Source of the DNA: Anaerolineales bacterium UBA5195
Lineage (GTDB): Bacteria; Chloroflexota; Anaerolineae; Anaerolineales; Villigracilaceae
Assembly (NCBI GenBank): GCA_002412925.1
Contig: DHVZ01000060.1
Span: 128 to 64,127, forward strand
Direction of reading: 5' to 3'
DNA length: 64,000 nucleotides
Part shown: positions 17,302 through 25,851 of the stretch, piece after piece
Numbering within the stretch: position 1 is the first letter of the stretch
How the letters are laid out: each line of letters starts with the position of its first letter
The notes under the pieces: model-generated
The model's input: the letters and a program-made list of their open reading frames with translations, nothing else
Databases searched by the model: none
Told to the model about the DNA's origin: nothing
Position numbers and translations under genes: made by a program

Positions 17302-18852
17302 ATGAAACCCTTGAGTTTTATGTTTGATAAATCCTTACTTGCCCTACTCGCCCTGACCCTGGCCCTATTGCCAGCCTGTTCGCCTGCGCCCGGTCCCCGT
17401 GTTCCTACTGAAACACCCATCCCGGCAGCAACAGTGACTCCTTCGCCACCCACCCTGACCCCGGTCCCACCCACAGAAACCCCCCTGCCATCCCCGACGC
17501 CCACCACCTCGCCGGATACGCTGGTCGCTGAAGCGGCGGAGATCTGCGAAGCGGCTTTCGCTTCGCAGGAGACGCTGGTTTCCCAGTCTCCGGAAAGCCC
17601 CGCCCTGACACTGGTCTACAGCGAGTATGACGATTTTAGCGATTCCTTCAAAAAATGGAAGGGCACTGCAGCCAGGAGCATGTACACCAACCCGCTGATC
17701 GCTGCCAGGTCTGCCGAAGAAGTGAAGACGCTGGCCTGCATCAAAGAAGACCGCGCACAAAACGGAACGTATACCGATGGACAGCCAGGCTACCAGGTTT
17801 CCTGGACAGTCCGCCTGGTCAGTTGGGAAAAACGCCTGCCTTTCGATGAAAAAACCTTTTACGGGTTGCGCCCCCCAGGGGTGAAGACGGGAGGCGGGCC
17901 CGCATATGGCGCACCCCCGGATCAGGCTTACCAGGCTTGGATCCTTTCAATCCTAGCCAGCGACCGGGTTTTGATCCATGAAGCTGAGATAGTGGGAATC
18001 AGTTTCTCTCCTGGTGGCAAATTCCTGGCTGTGACAGGAGACGATAATTCGGTCAAGGTTTGGGATTTGTCCCTTCGCAAAGAGGTTTTTAGTCACCCGA
18101 TGAGAAAAGGCCTTCGAATGCAGATCAACGTTCCCGTTTTTTCGCCGGACGGCCGCCGGTTATACTTTGCCGATAGCGGTTCGACGCGGTTGGTGGACAC
18201 CACCAGATGGGAATCCCTGAACAAATTCAGTTTGAACGTTTGGGCTTCGGCATTTCCTGCGGACGGCAAAACCTGGGTGACCGGGATGGGCCGGGATGAG
18301 AGCGGGATTTACTTCCGCGACCCAATCACCGGGGAGAGTCTGGAAAGTATTCCTCTGAAAGCGCCGGTACAGAAAGTCTTTTTCTCCCAGGATGGAACCC
18401 TGCTCATCGCAGCCCTGTACACCTGCCAAACCTGCCCGGCCGCCGGGGAAACCGGCATCCGGGTTTGGGATTGGGCAAGCCGGCAATTGCGCTATTCACT
18501 CGAATACTCTTTCATTGAGGATCTCGCGCTGCTATCCGATGGGAAAACCCTGGCGCTGGCGACCCAACAGGGTGAGGAAGTGCTCTTGTTGGATGCCCAA
18601 TCGGGCCAGGAACTGGCAGTATTGAAGGGCAATGACGCCCTAATCAGCGTAATCGCCCTTTCACCAGATGGGAAGCTGCTCGTGGCGGGCGATTACGCTG
18701 GGAAGCTCTTTTTCTGGGACCCGGCCACCCGGGAATTACTCTCCACTTCGGCGGAGCATGACTCCGTCACCGCGCTGGCATTCTCACCGGATGGCACACG
18801 GCTCGCCATCGGCACCCGGAAAGGGATAATCGAAATCCTGGATGTTCCTTGA
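17302..18852 (+). CDS. Lipoprotein with WD40-type beta-propeller
   Basis: The signal peptide ends 'LALLPACSPAP', a lipobox. A Thr/Pro stalk runs to about residue 70. An unassigned domain of about 150 residues follows, then a WD40/YVTN-like propeller from about residue 220 to the end. Visible repeats include 'ISFSPGGKFLAVTGDDNSVKVWDL', 'IALSPDGKLLVAGDYAGKLFFWD' and 'LAFSPDGTRLAIGTRKG'. Propellers of this sort are scaffolds for protein contacts. ATG 17302 is chosen for its very strong GGAGGAGAGGAG leader. A TATAAT at 17257-17262 fits its promoter. Confidence 0.88.
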   Translation: MKPLSFMFDKSLLALLALTLALLPACSPAPGPRVPTETPIPAATVTPSPPTLTPVPPTETPLPSPTPTTSPDTLVAEAAEICEAAFASQETLVSQSPESPALTLVYSEYDDFSDSFKKWKGTAARSMYTNPLIAARSAEEVKTLACIKEDRAQNGTYTDGQPGYQVSWTVRLVSWEKRLPFDEKTFYGLRPPGVKTGGGPAYGAPPDQAYQAWILSILASDRVLIHEAEIVGISFSPGGKFLAVTGDDNSVKVWDLSLRKEVFSHPMRKGLRMQINVPVFSPDGRRLYFADSGSTRLVDTTRWESLNKFSLNVWASAFPADGKTWVTGMGRDESGIYFRDPITGESLESIPLKAPVQKVFFSQDGTLLIAALYTCQTCPAAGETGIRVWDWASRQLRYSLEYSFIEDLALLSDGKTLALATQQGEEVLLLDAQSGQELAVLKGNDALISVIALSPDGKLLVAGDYAGKLFFWDPATRELLSTSAEHDSVTALAFSPDGTRLAIGTRKGIIEILDVP

Positions 18853-18902
18853 ACTTCGCGGCAGGCTGGTTGCAGAGGAAGTGAAGAGGTCACACCGCCA
18901 GA

Positions 18903-19574
18903 TCAAGAACTGTTTGCCGGGGCCGCTGGAGGCTGGATGGACAACCACCAGCCTGATCCGCCGGGGTCGCCGTTGTTACGCCAGGCGTTCCAGAGGCCTC
19001 CGTCGCCGTACCAGGGGGCCGATTTATTCTTCCCGGTCAGCGGCTCGTTGTAATAGATCGTGATTGCGTATTTATTATCCGCAGCGACCGAGATGCCCGT
19101 GACGAGCACAAAATGCGCACCGGAACGCGGCTCATCCAGCCGGGTCAGGATGTCGATCATGACGGGATGTCCTTTTTGCAATTCCCGGGCCAACAACTCC
19201 AATCCCTGATTGGAACCGCTGACCGTTCCGCTGGAAAAATCCCTGGTGTAATGTTTGGTAATTTTGACCATGTTGGCCGGGCTGGTGAAAGGCCATTTCT
19301 TTTCGGTGTAATACCCCATCATTTCTGCATAAGTCAGGATCTCGCGCTCACCAATTCCGGCCTGTGGATAGGCATATTGATGGGCCATCGCAATCACCGC
19401 TTCACCGCAGGAAGTGATTTTCAACTGTTTAAGCGGCTCAACCGGTAAATTGATCGAAAGCCCCTGGAGCGACCCCAGCGCAGCAGCCCCGGAGGCCTGA
19501 CCCAGGCCAGGGGTTGCCCAAATCCACAGGCTCAAACTGAGAACGAGCAAACATGCCAGAAGCAGTCTTTTCAT
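18903..19574 (-). CDS. Exported C39-like cysteine peptidase domain protein
   Basis: A signal peptide (first 28 residues) precedes a papain-fold domain of the Peptidase_C39_2 family. The catalytic cysteine is in 'LKITSCGEAVIAMAHQYAY', the histidine in 'SGAHFVLVTGI', and a following Asn in 'IYYNEPLTG' can complete the triad. The mature protein is secreted or wall-associated. Family members cleave after double glycine or act on cell-wall peptides; the substrate is unknown. It lies 34 nt downstream of the L,D-transpeptidase gene on the same strand, suggesting an envelope-related operon. Confidence 0.85.
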   Translation of the reverse strand: MKRLLLACLLVLSLSLWIWATPGLGQASGAAALGSLQGLSINLPVEPLKQLKITSCGEAVIAMAHQYAYPQAGIGEREILTYAEMMGYYTEKKWPFTSPANMVKITKHYTRDFSSGTVSGSNQGLELLARELQKGHPVMIDILTRLDEPRSGAHFVLVTGISVAADNKYAITIYYNEPLTGKNKSAPWYGDGGLWNAWRNNGDPGGSGWWLSIQPPAAPANSS

Positions 19575-19608
19575 CTACTGAACCTGTGGCAACCCCAGAT
19601 CAGGCCGC

Positions 19609-20802
19609 TCAATAGTGAATCTTGACCGACGTGCCAATCGATGACCAGTAGTAGAGCCACTCCGCATCCGCGATGGAAAGGTTGACACAGCCGTGGCTCA
19701 TCGGGGTGCCGAAGTTGCTGTGCCAGTAGGTGCCGTGCAGGGCATAGCCTTTGTGGAAGTACATGATGTAGGGCACATCTGGCAGGAAGTAGCCCGGCCC
19801 CCACATATTACCCTTGACATGCCTTTCGTAGACCTGGTAACTGCCGGTCACAGTCCGGCGCGGCGCGGCCCCGGTGGAGACCACAAAAGCATTGACCAGG
19901 GTCTGGCCTTCGTAGGCGTAAACCATCTGGCTGGTCAGGTTGACCTCGATCCAGCGCTTGCCGCCCGTAACGCCGGTGGCGGCGCTGCCCGGGACGGGCG
20001 CCGGGGCCGCCGCCGGAAGGGTGGGAAGCGGCGCAAGCGTCGGTTCGGGCGTATCGCTGGGCAGGGGCGTGGGGGAAGCGGCCTCGGTCGGCAGTTCGGA
20101 GGGCGCCAGGCTGGGCGAGGGGACGGAGGTCTGGCTGGCGGTGGCGGTCACCTGCGCGGTGGCCGTCAGGCTGGGGCTGGCAGTGACCGGCTGGGTCGGG
20201 GATAAAGTGGCCGTTGGCGCAGGCGTGAAGCTGGGGATTGCGGTCGGGAAGTCTTCGGGGACGGCAGCGGCGGTGGGCGCCTGGGCCCAGACAGGCGCGC
20301 CCGAGACCAGTCCGAGGAGCGCTGAAACCGGCGTGAAGGCGCTGACCAGGAAAGCGCCGCCAACCAGGCAGGCCAGGAACAGCCCCAGCAAAGCCGCATA
20401 AACCAGGTTTTTCCGCCGGCGAGTCTTTGGGGGCCGGGACTGCGCCCTGGCTTCTGGTTTGGAAAGCGGCGGCGTTTTTTCAACTGTTGTCGGTTCGGGG
20501 AGAGGGCTGGCAGCAGATTGGGCGTGATCCGCCTGTTCCTTGCGCAGGTTTTCCATGGCCCAGGCCAGCCCTTTTTGGGCGCGCGGACTGGCCGGGTTGA
20601 TCTGCAAAGCCCGATGCAAGTATTCCAGGCTGGCCTGGGGTTGCTTGGCCAGGGCGGCCAGCAGCAGCCAGGCCTCTTCCAATTCGGGCGCGAGCCGGGC
20701 CGCCTGCGCGGCAAGCTGGCGGGCAGTGGATCGATCCCCACTTTTCAGGGCATTCTGGGCCTGTTCGACGAGCTTCAAGGCGGTGAGCTGGTTGGTTTGC
20801 AT
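19609..20802 (-). CDS. TPR / Thr-Pro stalk / L,D-transpeptidase (YkuD) membrane protein
   Basis: The order is unusual: an N-terminal TPR-like cytoplasmic segment (about 1-90, 'SLEYLHRALQINPASPRAQKGLAWAM'), a membrane helix near residue 135, a stalk of about 120 Thr/Ser/Pro-rich residues, then a C-terminal YkuD domain. The catalytic signature is intact: 'ALHGTYWHSNFGTPMSHGCVNLSIADAEWLY', with His and Cys in the SHGCVN motif. YkuD enzymes form 3-3 peptidoglycan cross-links or attach proteins to peptidoglycan. The stalk would let the catalytic domain reach the wall. Confidence 0.92.
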   Translation of the reverse strand: MQTNQLTALKLVEQAQNALKSGDRSTARQLAAQAARLAPELEEAWLLLAALAKQPQASLEYLHRALQINPASPRAQKGLAWAMENLRKEQADHAQSAASPLPEPTTVEKTPPLSKPEARAQSRPPKTRRRKNLVYAALLGLFLACLVGGAFLVSAFTPVSALLGLVSGAPVWAQAPTAAAVPEDFPTAIPSFTPAPTATLSPTQPVTASPSLTATAQVTATASQTSVPSPSLAPSELPTEAASPTPLPSDTPEPTLAPLPTLPAAAPAPVPGSAATGVTGGKRWIEVNLTSQMVYAYEGQTLVNAFVVSTGAAPRRTVTGSYQVYERHVKGNMWGPGYFLPDVPYIMYFHKGYALHGTYWHSNFGTPMSHGCVNLSIADAEWLYYWSSIGTSVKIHY

Positions 20803-21027
20803 GGCTGCCTGCGTGTTTGCGAGATGGTTTTGGGTGACATAATTTTACACGAAATTCAGCTCCCCCCACCCAATCACTTGAATTTAAAAACAATGGTTTC
20901 TTTCCAGCCAGTTGTTTCCCCTACCACTTCGCTTCGCTTCGGGTACGCGTCCCCTGAATCCCCTGGTTTTGGGAATTCGGGGCTGTTTCGCCTGCCGTGC
21001 TTTCCGGCAGGAGGTTGGGAGAGGGTC
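20803..21027. other. Intergenic region upstream of the L,D-transpeptidase gene
   Basis: Together with the nrdJ terminator, the gap between genes is about 300 bp. The left part is AT-richer and should carry the minus-strand promoter of the transpeptidase operon. The rest is mixed-composition sequence. A frame of 79 codons on the minus strand lacks a ribosome site and motifs and is not accepted. Confidence 0.4.
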
Positions 21028-21066
21028 AAAAAAACCCTTGCAAAGGCATCTCTACCTCCGCAAGGG
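21028..21066 (-). terminator. Terminator of nrdJ
   Basis: Read on the minus strand, CCCTTGC pairs with GCAAGGG (plus-strand 21060-21066 and 21035-21041) around an 18-nt loop with a small inner stem, followed by seven T's (21028-21034). It begins about 36 nt after the nrdJ stop codon. Confidence 0.8.
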
Positions 21067-21102
21067 CACTGGTTACTACTCACTATTCGCTGATTACCGC
21101 TC

Positions 21103-24100
21103 TCAGCACTCACTAAACCCGCAGGCGTAGCACTTGCGGCAGCCCTCTTCGTTGACCACCGCCGCTTCGCCGCATTCGGGGCACAGATCGCCGATTTTCA
21201 TCAAAGGTCCCTGGGGCGGGGTCTCGGGCTGGGAATGATGCCCGTTGCCGCCCGTCGAGGCATTGACCAGTTCGTGACCCTTCGGCTCGCCGTCACGCTC
21301 GCGCAGGTACTCATCCAGCACCTGGCCCACGCCGTCGGGCAAAGAACGGACGCGGTGCGGGCCAAAGCCGAGCGAGCGCCCGCCGCCAATCCCGGTCAAT
21401 TGTGTGACCACCTCGCGCAGCCGGTCGACCGGGGCAATCGGCGAAGCCAGGCGCAGCACGTATGAGATCAGCCGCCCAATCGCTTCAGAAACCGCCGCCG
21501 TATCCGACCCGGCCTTCGAAGTGTTGATGAAGACTTCGAAAGGCTGTTCGCCGCCGTTGGCGTTGACGGTCACAAAAGCCTTGCCGAGCGGCGTATCGAC
21601 GGTGTAAGTCTGGCCGTGCAGGGCGCGCGGGCGCGGTTTTTTGGTCTCATGCCAGATCAGTTTTTGCGAACTATCCTGCATGGGTTCGGCGGCCAGCACC
21701 AGGTCCTTGGCCGGGGCCTGTTTCTTCCCGGCAGTGGCATGCGTTTCGAGCACGACCTTGTCGCGCGAGCCGGTCACGTAAACGGTGATGCCCTTCGCGC
21801 CCAGTTCCCAGGCCAGCAGGTAGGCCTGGGCGACATCTTCTTCGGTGGCGCCTTCGGGGAAATTGATCGTTTTCGAAATCGAATTATCGACAAAAGCCTG
21901 TAACGCCCCCGCCATGCGGACGTGCTCTTCGGCGCTGACATCCCCGGCGGTGACAAAGACCCGGCGGAGGTCTTCAGGCACGGCGGCCACATCCTGGCAG
22001 GTGCCGTGTTTCATGACTTCTTCGAAAATTTCCTGGCGCGACTGCGTGTCGATGCCCGCGTTTTCGAGAGCCTTCTCGAAGGACGGCGAGCCATAAGTCA
22101 GCTTCAGGTCCTGCCCGTTGTCGTTCACATGGCGGATGTAGGCCAGCGCGAAGACCGGCTCACAGCCATAGCCTTCACAGCCCGCGACGGTGGCAATCGT
22201 CCCGGTCGGTGCGACGGTGGTCTGCGCGGCGTTGCGGATGCCGACCTTTTTAATCCCATCGACGACGGTTTCCCAGTCGATGGCCGGGCGGGCCCAGTCG
22301 CCCTGGTAAGGGGCCAAAGGCTGCGGCGGGGTCCAGGTCAATTCCTGCGGGTCGTAGATCGAACCGGCAATGGCGGGGAAGGCCCCGCGCGCGGCGGCCA
22401 TCTCAATCGAGGTCTTCATCGCGTGGTAACGGATAAATTCCATCACCTGCGCGCCGAACTCCTGGCCCTCGTCCGAGCCGTAGCGCGCGCCGACGTGGTA
22501 CATCAGGTCGGCCAGGCCCATGATGCCCAGGCCGATGCGCCGCGCGCGGTGGGCGGCCTCCTTCAACTGCGGCACCGCCGGGACGTAGGCGTTGGCTTCA
22601 ACCACGTCATCCAGGAAGAGGGTCGAGAGCGCCACGCTCTGGCGCAGGGCCTCCCAATCGACCGTCCCTTCTGGGCCGAGGTGCTGGGCCAGGTTGACCG
22701 ACCCCAGGCAGCAGTTCTCAAAAGGCCCAAGCCACTGTTCTCCGCATGGATTGGTCGATTCGAGTGGGTAGAGATGCGGCACCGGGTTCTGGCGGTTGGC
22801 CGCGTCCAGGAAGAGCACGCCCGGCTCGCCATTGTGATGCGCCTGTTTGACAATCTGGTTGAAAATATCGCGTGCGCGGACAGTCTTGTAGACCTTGAGG
22901 GGAATACCCTTTTCTTTGGCTTGCTCAAGGGTGCCGCGGAACTTGCGATATTCCGGCACGGAGATATCCGGGAAAACCAGGTCCCAACCGCCGTCATCCT
23001 TGACGGCCTGCATGAAAGCGTCGGTAATCCCAACCGAAATGTTGAAGTTGGTAATGGCGTTTTCGCTGATCTTGGAGGTGATGAAATCTTCCACGTCCGG
23101 ATGGTCCACACGCAGGACGCCCATATTGGCCCCACGACGAGTATTATGGGTCACCATGCCATAGGCAAGATAAGTGTGGTTCTCGTTCACTTCCAGGTCA
23201 AGGGTAAGAGATTCTCCAGCTTGTTCAACGCCTGATACCTGGACAAACCATTTTTCTTGCGGGGAAACTGCATTTTCAGCAAAAACAGGATATTTCTGGG
23301 CCAGGTTATCATAGGCTGAACGGGTAAAGTTGCGCTCATCGCGCAGATAACGCAGCAACAATCGGCGCAGGCCTGGCTGGGTACTGCGAAAATTGACACC
23401 CTTTCCGCGCCCTTTGGCATCCACCTGTTCAAGAGTAATCGCATCCAGAACCGGTTGGAGCCAGTAAAGCGGATTTGGCAAAACGTAAGTGCTCTCGCGT
23501 CGGGTATCGCTTTCCCAGGCTTGGCAGGCCGCGAAGCGGGAGCGCATATCGCAGCCAATTTTTTCGCGCCAACTTTGAAGCCCCTGGGTGCTTTCGATGC
23601 GCACATGATAAACGGTCGCGTCACCGTAGTGATTGACGCCCGGGGTGACAGAGCGCATCCGTACCGGGCAACCTAGGCCAACCAACAAAGTAGCGGCTTC
23701 TTCGGCCAGTCGCGCCGAAGTCGTAGTCAGGTTGGGATAACCATGGCTAAGGCTGCCATCTGCTTCGAATAAACCGCGCAGGAATGCGCCCGCTACCTCG
23801 GGGGGAGATTGGCGAATGAGACGTGGAACCACGACATTCCGGCTGCGAGCTTTATCCAGCCCATTGATTTGCAGGAAATCCTTGATAGCGCGGTTATCCA
23901 TCACGAAAGTGACCGAACGATCATTTTCTTTTTGCTGGCGGTGCACCTTTACGCCAAAAAGCCGCTCCAATAATTCAGGCATTTCTTTCATCAAGTAGGA
24001 TGAATGCGAGACGCTCACACCCACCCAATGGTCATCCGGCTGTACAGCGACAAACCCATCCCCCACCAAATACCCAATAAAGAACGCCAACTCTTCATCC

Positions 24101-25041
24101 AAAATAGCAGGAAATGTGGGTAAAACCTGGTTACCGTGCTTAACCTGCGGTTGGCGTAAAGCCTGCCAATCCCCACGCAGTTGACCGGTCTGGGTCAGAA
24201 TCCAATCGCCCGTGCGTAATTCACTCAACATGCGCCATTCAGGGCCATTATCCGTCATGACTTTCACGCGATGCTGGTATGTCCCCGCCAGGCTCAAACC
24301 CTGGCGAGTATGCACACGTAAAACAGGCGCAACGCCATTGTTGTAGCCCCTTGGCGAAGACTGCCAACCTTCATCGGTGGCAACATCTAAACGATGATCC
24401 TGCCAGCCTGCTCGCTCAACATCCACTAACTCATCCAACCGCAGGAGGCCCCTTGATGTAAAAACGAGCGTCTCGGGCAACAAACAACCGCCCTGGGCAA
24501 TTTCCCCGAAAGCATGGTCATAGACGCGCAGGAAACCCACCGGCCCGGTGGCCTGCCCGGCGGACGATTTGACAATCCCGCCCTTGGGGCGCAGGCGCGA
24601 GAACGAAAAACCGTTCCCGCCGCCGGTCTGTTGGATGAGGGCCGCGTTGCGCAGTGATTGGAAGATACCGGCTTCGTCACGGCCCATGTCATCGTTGATC
24701 GGCAGAACAAAGCAGGCGGCCAGTTGTCCAAGCGGTGTGCCCGCCCCGGTAAAAGTCGGAGAATTCGGGAAAAATTTCTTACTGGTCAATAAAATGTAAA
24801 ACTCGCGGGCGCGCAGCAGCACGTCGCCGCTCCAGGCTTCCTCGACCTTTGCCACATGGTAAGCGACCCGCCAGAACATTTCTTCCACGGTTTCAGCGGG
24901 CAAGCCGTCATCACCGCGACGCACATATCGCCGCAGGAGCACCTGGCGGGCGTTTTCGGTCAGTTCGATTTTCGGTAAATCAGTTGGGATGGGCGGGGTG
25001 GGCAAAATACCATGCTTCGAGACAACTTCGCTTGCAACCAT
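21103..25041 (-). CDS. nrdJ: Adenosylcobalamin-dependent ribonucleoside-diphosphate reductase with intein
   Basis: A class II ribonucleotide reductase, which makes deoxyribonucleotides with a B12-generated thiyl radical and needs no oxygen. The precursor has 1312 codons. Removing the intein leaves an 864-residue enzyme, the normal size. Family segments include 'SPTFTGAGTPLGQLAACFVLP', 'QQTGGGNGFSFSRLRP', 'ESTNPCGEQ' and 'APTGTIATVAGCEGYGCEP'. A C-terminal CxxC...CxxC zinc-ribbon-like tail ends in GFSEC, with cysteines available for re-reduction. ATG 25041 has AGAGGAG upstream. It lies 46 nt downstream of nrdR. Confidence 0.96.
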   Translation of the reverse strand: MVASEVVSKHGILPTPPIPTDLPKIELTENARQVLLRRYVRRGDDGLPAETVEEMFWRVAYHVAKVEEAWSGDVLLRAREFYILLTSKKFFPNSPTFTGAGTPLGQLAACFVLPINDDMGRDEAGIFQSLRNAALIQQTGGGNGFSFSRLRPKGGIVKSSAGQATGPVGFLRVYDHAFGEIAQGGCLLPETLVFTSRGLLRLDELVDVERAGWQDHRLDVATDEGWQSSPRGYNNGVAPVLRVHTRQGLSLAGTYQHRVKVMTDNGPEWRMLSELRTGDWILTQTGQLRGDWQALRQPQVKHGNQVLPTFPAILDEELAFFIGYLVGDGFVAVQPDDHWVGVSVSHSSYLMKEMPELLERLFGVKVHRQQKENDRSVTFVMDNRAIKDFLQINGLDKARSRNVVVPRLIRQSPPEVAGAFLRGLFEADGSLSHGYPNLTTTSARLAEEAATLLVGLGCPVRMRSVTPGVNHYGDATVYHVRIESTQGLQSWREKIGCDMRSRFAACQAWESDTRRESTYVLPNPLYWLQPVLDAITLEQVDAKGRGKGVNFRSTQPGLRRLLLRYLRDERNFTRSAYDNLAQKYPVFAENAVSPQEKWFVQVSGVEQAGESLTLDLEVNENHTYLAYGMVTHNTRRGANMGVLRVDHPDVEDFITSKISENAITNFNISVGITDAFMQAVKDDGGWDLVFPDISVPEYRKFRGTLEQAKEKGIPLKVYKTVRARDIFNQIVKQAHHNGEPGVLFLDAANRQNPVPHLYPLESTNPCGEQWLGPFENCCLGSVNLAQHLGPEGTVDWEALRQSVALSTLFLDDVVEANAYVPAVPQLKEAAHRARRIGLGIMGLADLMYHVGARYGSDEGQEFGAQVMEFIRYHAMKTSIEMAAARGAFPAIAGSIYDPQELTWTPPQPLAPYQGDWARPAIDWETVVDGIKKVGIRNAAQTTVAPTGTIATVAGCEGYGCEPVFALAYIRHVNDNGQDLKLTYGSPSFEKALENAGIDTQSRQEIFEEVMKHGTCQDVAAVPEDLRRVFVTAGDVSAEEHVRMAGALQAFVDNSISKTINFPEGATEEDVAQAYLLAWELGAKGITVYVTGSRDKVVLETHATAGKKQAPAKDLVLAAEPMQDSSQKLIWHETKKPRPRALHGQTYTVDTPLGKAFVTVNANGGEQPFEVFINTSKAGSDTAAVSEAIGRLISYVLRLASPIAPVDRLREVVTQLTGIGGGRSLGFGPHRVRSLPDGVGQVLDEYLRERDGEPKGHELVNASTGGNGHHSQPETPPQGPLMKIGDLCPECGEAAVVNEEGCRKCYACGFSEC
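23143..24486 (-). other. LAGLIDADG intein within nrdJ
   Basis: A 448-codon insertion splits the reductase between '...EIAQGG' and 'TRRGANMG...'. It starts with Cys ('CLLPETLVFTSRG', block A), has a TxxH block B ('LAGTYQHRVKV'), and ends in His-Asn ('HTYLAYGMVTHN') before a threonine, the +1 nucleophile. Both LAGLIDADG helices are present: 'FFIGYLVGDGF' and 'GAFLRGLFEADGSLS', each with an acidic residue, so the homing endonuclease may be active. There is no internal stop, and all splicing residues are in place. Confidence 0.95.
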
Positions 25042-25087
25042 GAAATACACTCCTCTAAGATTTAAAAATGATAATGTCAGGAAAAAA

Positions 25088-25537
25088 TCAGGCGTCGAGC
25101 AGGCGGTCGATCTCACCGCGCAGGGCATGGAGATCATCGAGACGCAGGTACACAATCGCATAACGAATATACGCAATCTGGTCGAGTTCTTTCAGCCCGC
25201 TGATGACCATGTCCCCCACCACGCGGGAAGAAACCTCAGCCTTGCCCATTTTTTGAAGTTCGGCCTCCACCTGCCCAATCAGCCGCTCGATATCTGCCGC
25301 TGAGACCGGGCGCTTGGCGCACGAAATGCGGATGCCGCGTGCCAGCTTTTCGCGATCGAACTCTTCACGTGTGCCATCCTGCTTGATCAGCAATGGCGTC
25401 GAAAGGATCGGGCGTTCATAGGAGCTAAAGCGCTGTCCGCAGCTCAAACACTCACGCCTCCGCCGGATGCCGCCATGGCTGTCGTGCGTGGTATCAATCA
25501 CTTTGGATTCGTGATGCTGGCAATATGGGCAACGCAT
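25088..25537 (-). CDS. nrdR: Transcriptional repressor NrdR
   Basis: Represses ribonucleotide reductase genes in response to ATP/dATP bound to its ATP-cone. The N-terminal zinc ribbon is complete: 'MRCPYCQHHESKVIDT' and 'RRRECLSCGQRFSSYER'. The ATP-cone domain follows ('LLIKQDGTREEFDREKLARGI'). The length (149 aa) is typical. GGAG precedes ATG 25537. Its position directly upstream of nrdJ on the same strand means it probably controls its own operon. Confidence 0.97.
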   Translation of the reverse strand: MRCPYCQHHESKVIDTTHDSHGGIRRRRECLSCGQRFSSYERPILSTPLLIKQDGTREEFDREKLARGIRISCAKRPVSAADIERLIGQVEAELQKMGKAEVSSRVVGDMVISGLKELDQIAYIRYAIVYLRLDDLHALRGEIDRLLDA

Positions 25538-25568
25538 AGGTCATCTCCGTAAATAGAACAAATGTCAC

Positions 25569-25613
25569 CGCCACATATGGCAATACTTGCTGGGTATCCC
25601 CCTATCTGTGGCG
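25569..25613 (-). promoter_or_regulatory. Candidate operator upstream of nrdR
   Basis: CGCCACA at 25569-25575 is mirrored by TGTGGCG at 25607-25613, 32-76 nt before the nrdR start. The spacing would suit a dimeric or tetrameric regulator. It does not fit the published NrdR box well, so the binding protein is unknown. Confidence 0.25.
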
Positions 25614-25777
25614 TAGCGATTTAGATTCTAGCATATTTGTAAGGTCGATACAAGAGGACTGACGGGTGATTAACCTTAAAGAATCGGGGTGGACAGTTGC
25701 AAATCCATTATCAGGCCTGGCTCACACACACAATACTTGATATATGGTAGTTTTTATCATATTTAGATGATCGTAGT

Positions 25778-25817
25778 GGTTCGTTGGGAATCTCCGTGGT
25801 AAGACTGTCGTGAAACC
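25778..25817 (+). ncRNA. Candidate structured leader element, copy 1
   Basis: Starts GGTTCGTT then GGGAATCTCCGTGGT (25778-25800). GGTTC (25778-25782) can pair with GAAACC (25812-25817), leaving one bulged A. TCT (25791-25793) pairs with AGA (25802-25804) around an 8-nt loop. A candidate TTGATA (25738) and TATTTA (25760) promoter would start transcription just before it. It lies 66 nt (GGG to ATG) upstream of the DUF58 gene. Confidence 0.5.
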
Positions 25818-25851
25818 TATCACAAAGCTCGTCCTGGCATATAATGAAACC

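Noticed and set aside
20874..21113. Small frame (79 codons) upstream of the L,D-transpeptidase gene
   Set aside because: No ribosome site and no motif, and it overlaps the nrdJ terminator and nrdJ end.
21922..23235. Long open frame of 437 codons on the plus strand inside nrdJ
   Set aside because: It is antisense to the conserved reductase and intein, has no motifs and no ribosome site; GC-rich codon bias produces such shadows.
25538..25760. Classical paired NrdR boxes upstream of nrdR
   Set aside because: Pieces such as ACACAATA and CCACATATGG are present, but no 16-bp site fits the consensus on both halves; only an unrelated CGCCACA inverted repeat is recorded.
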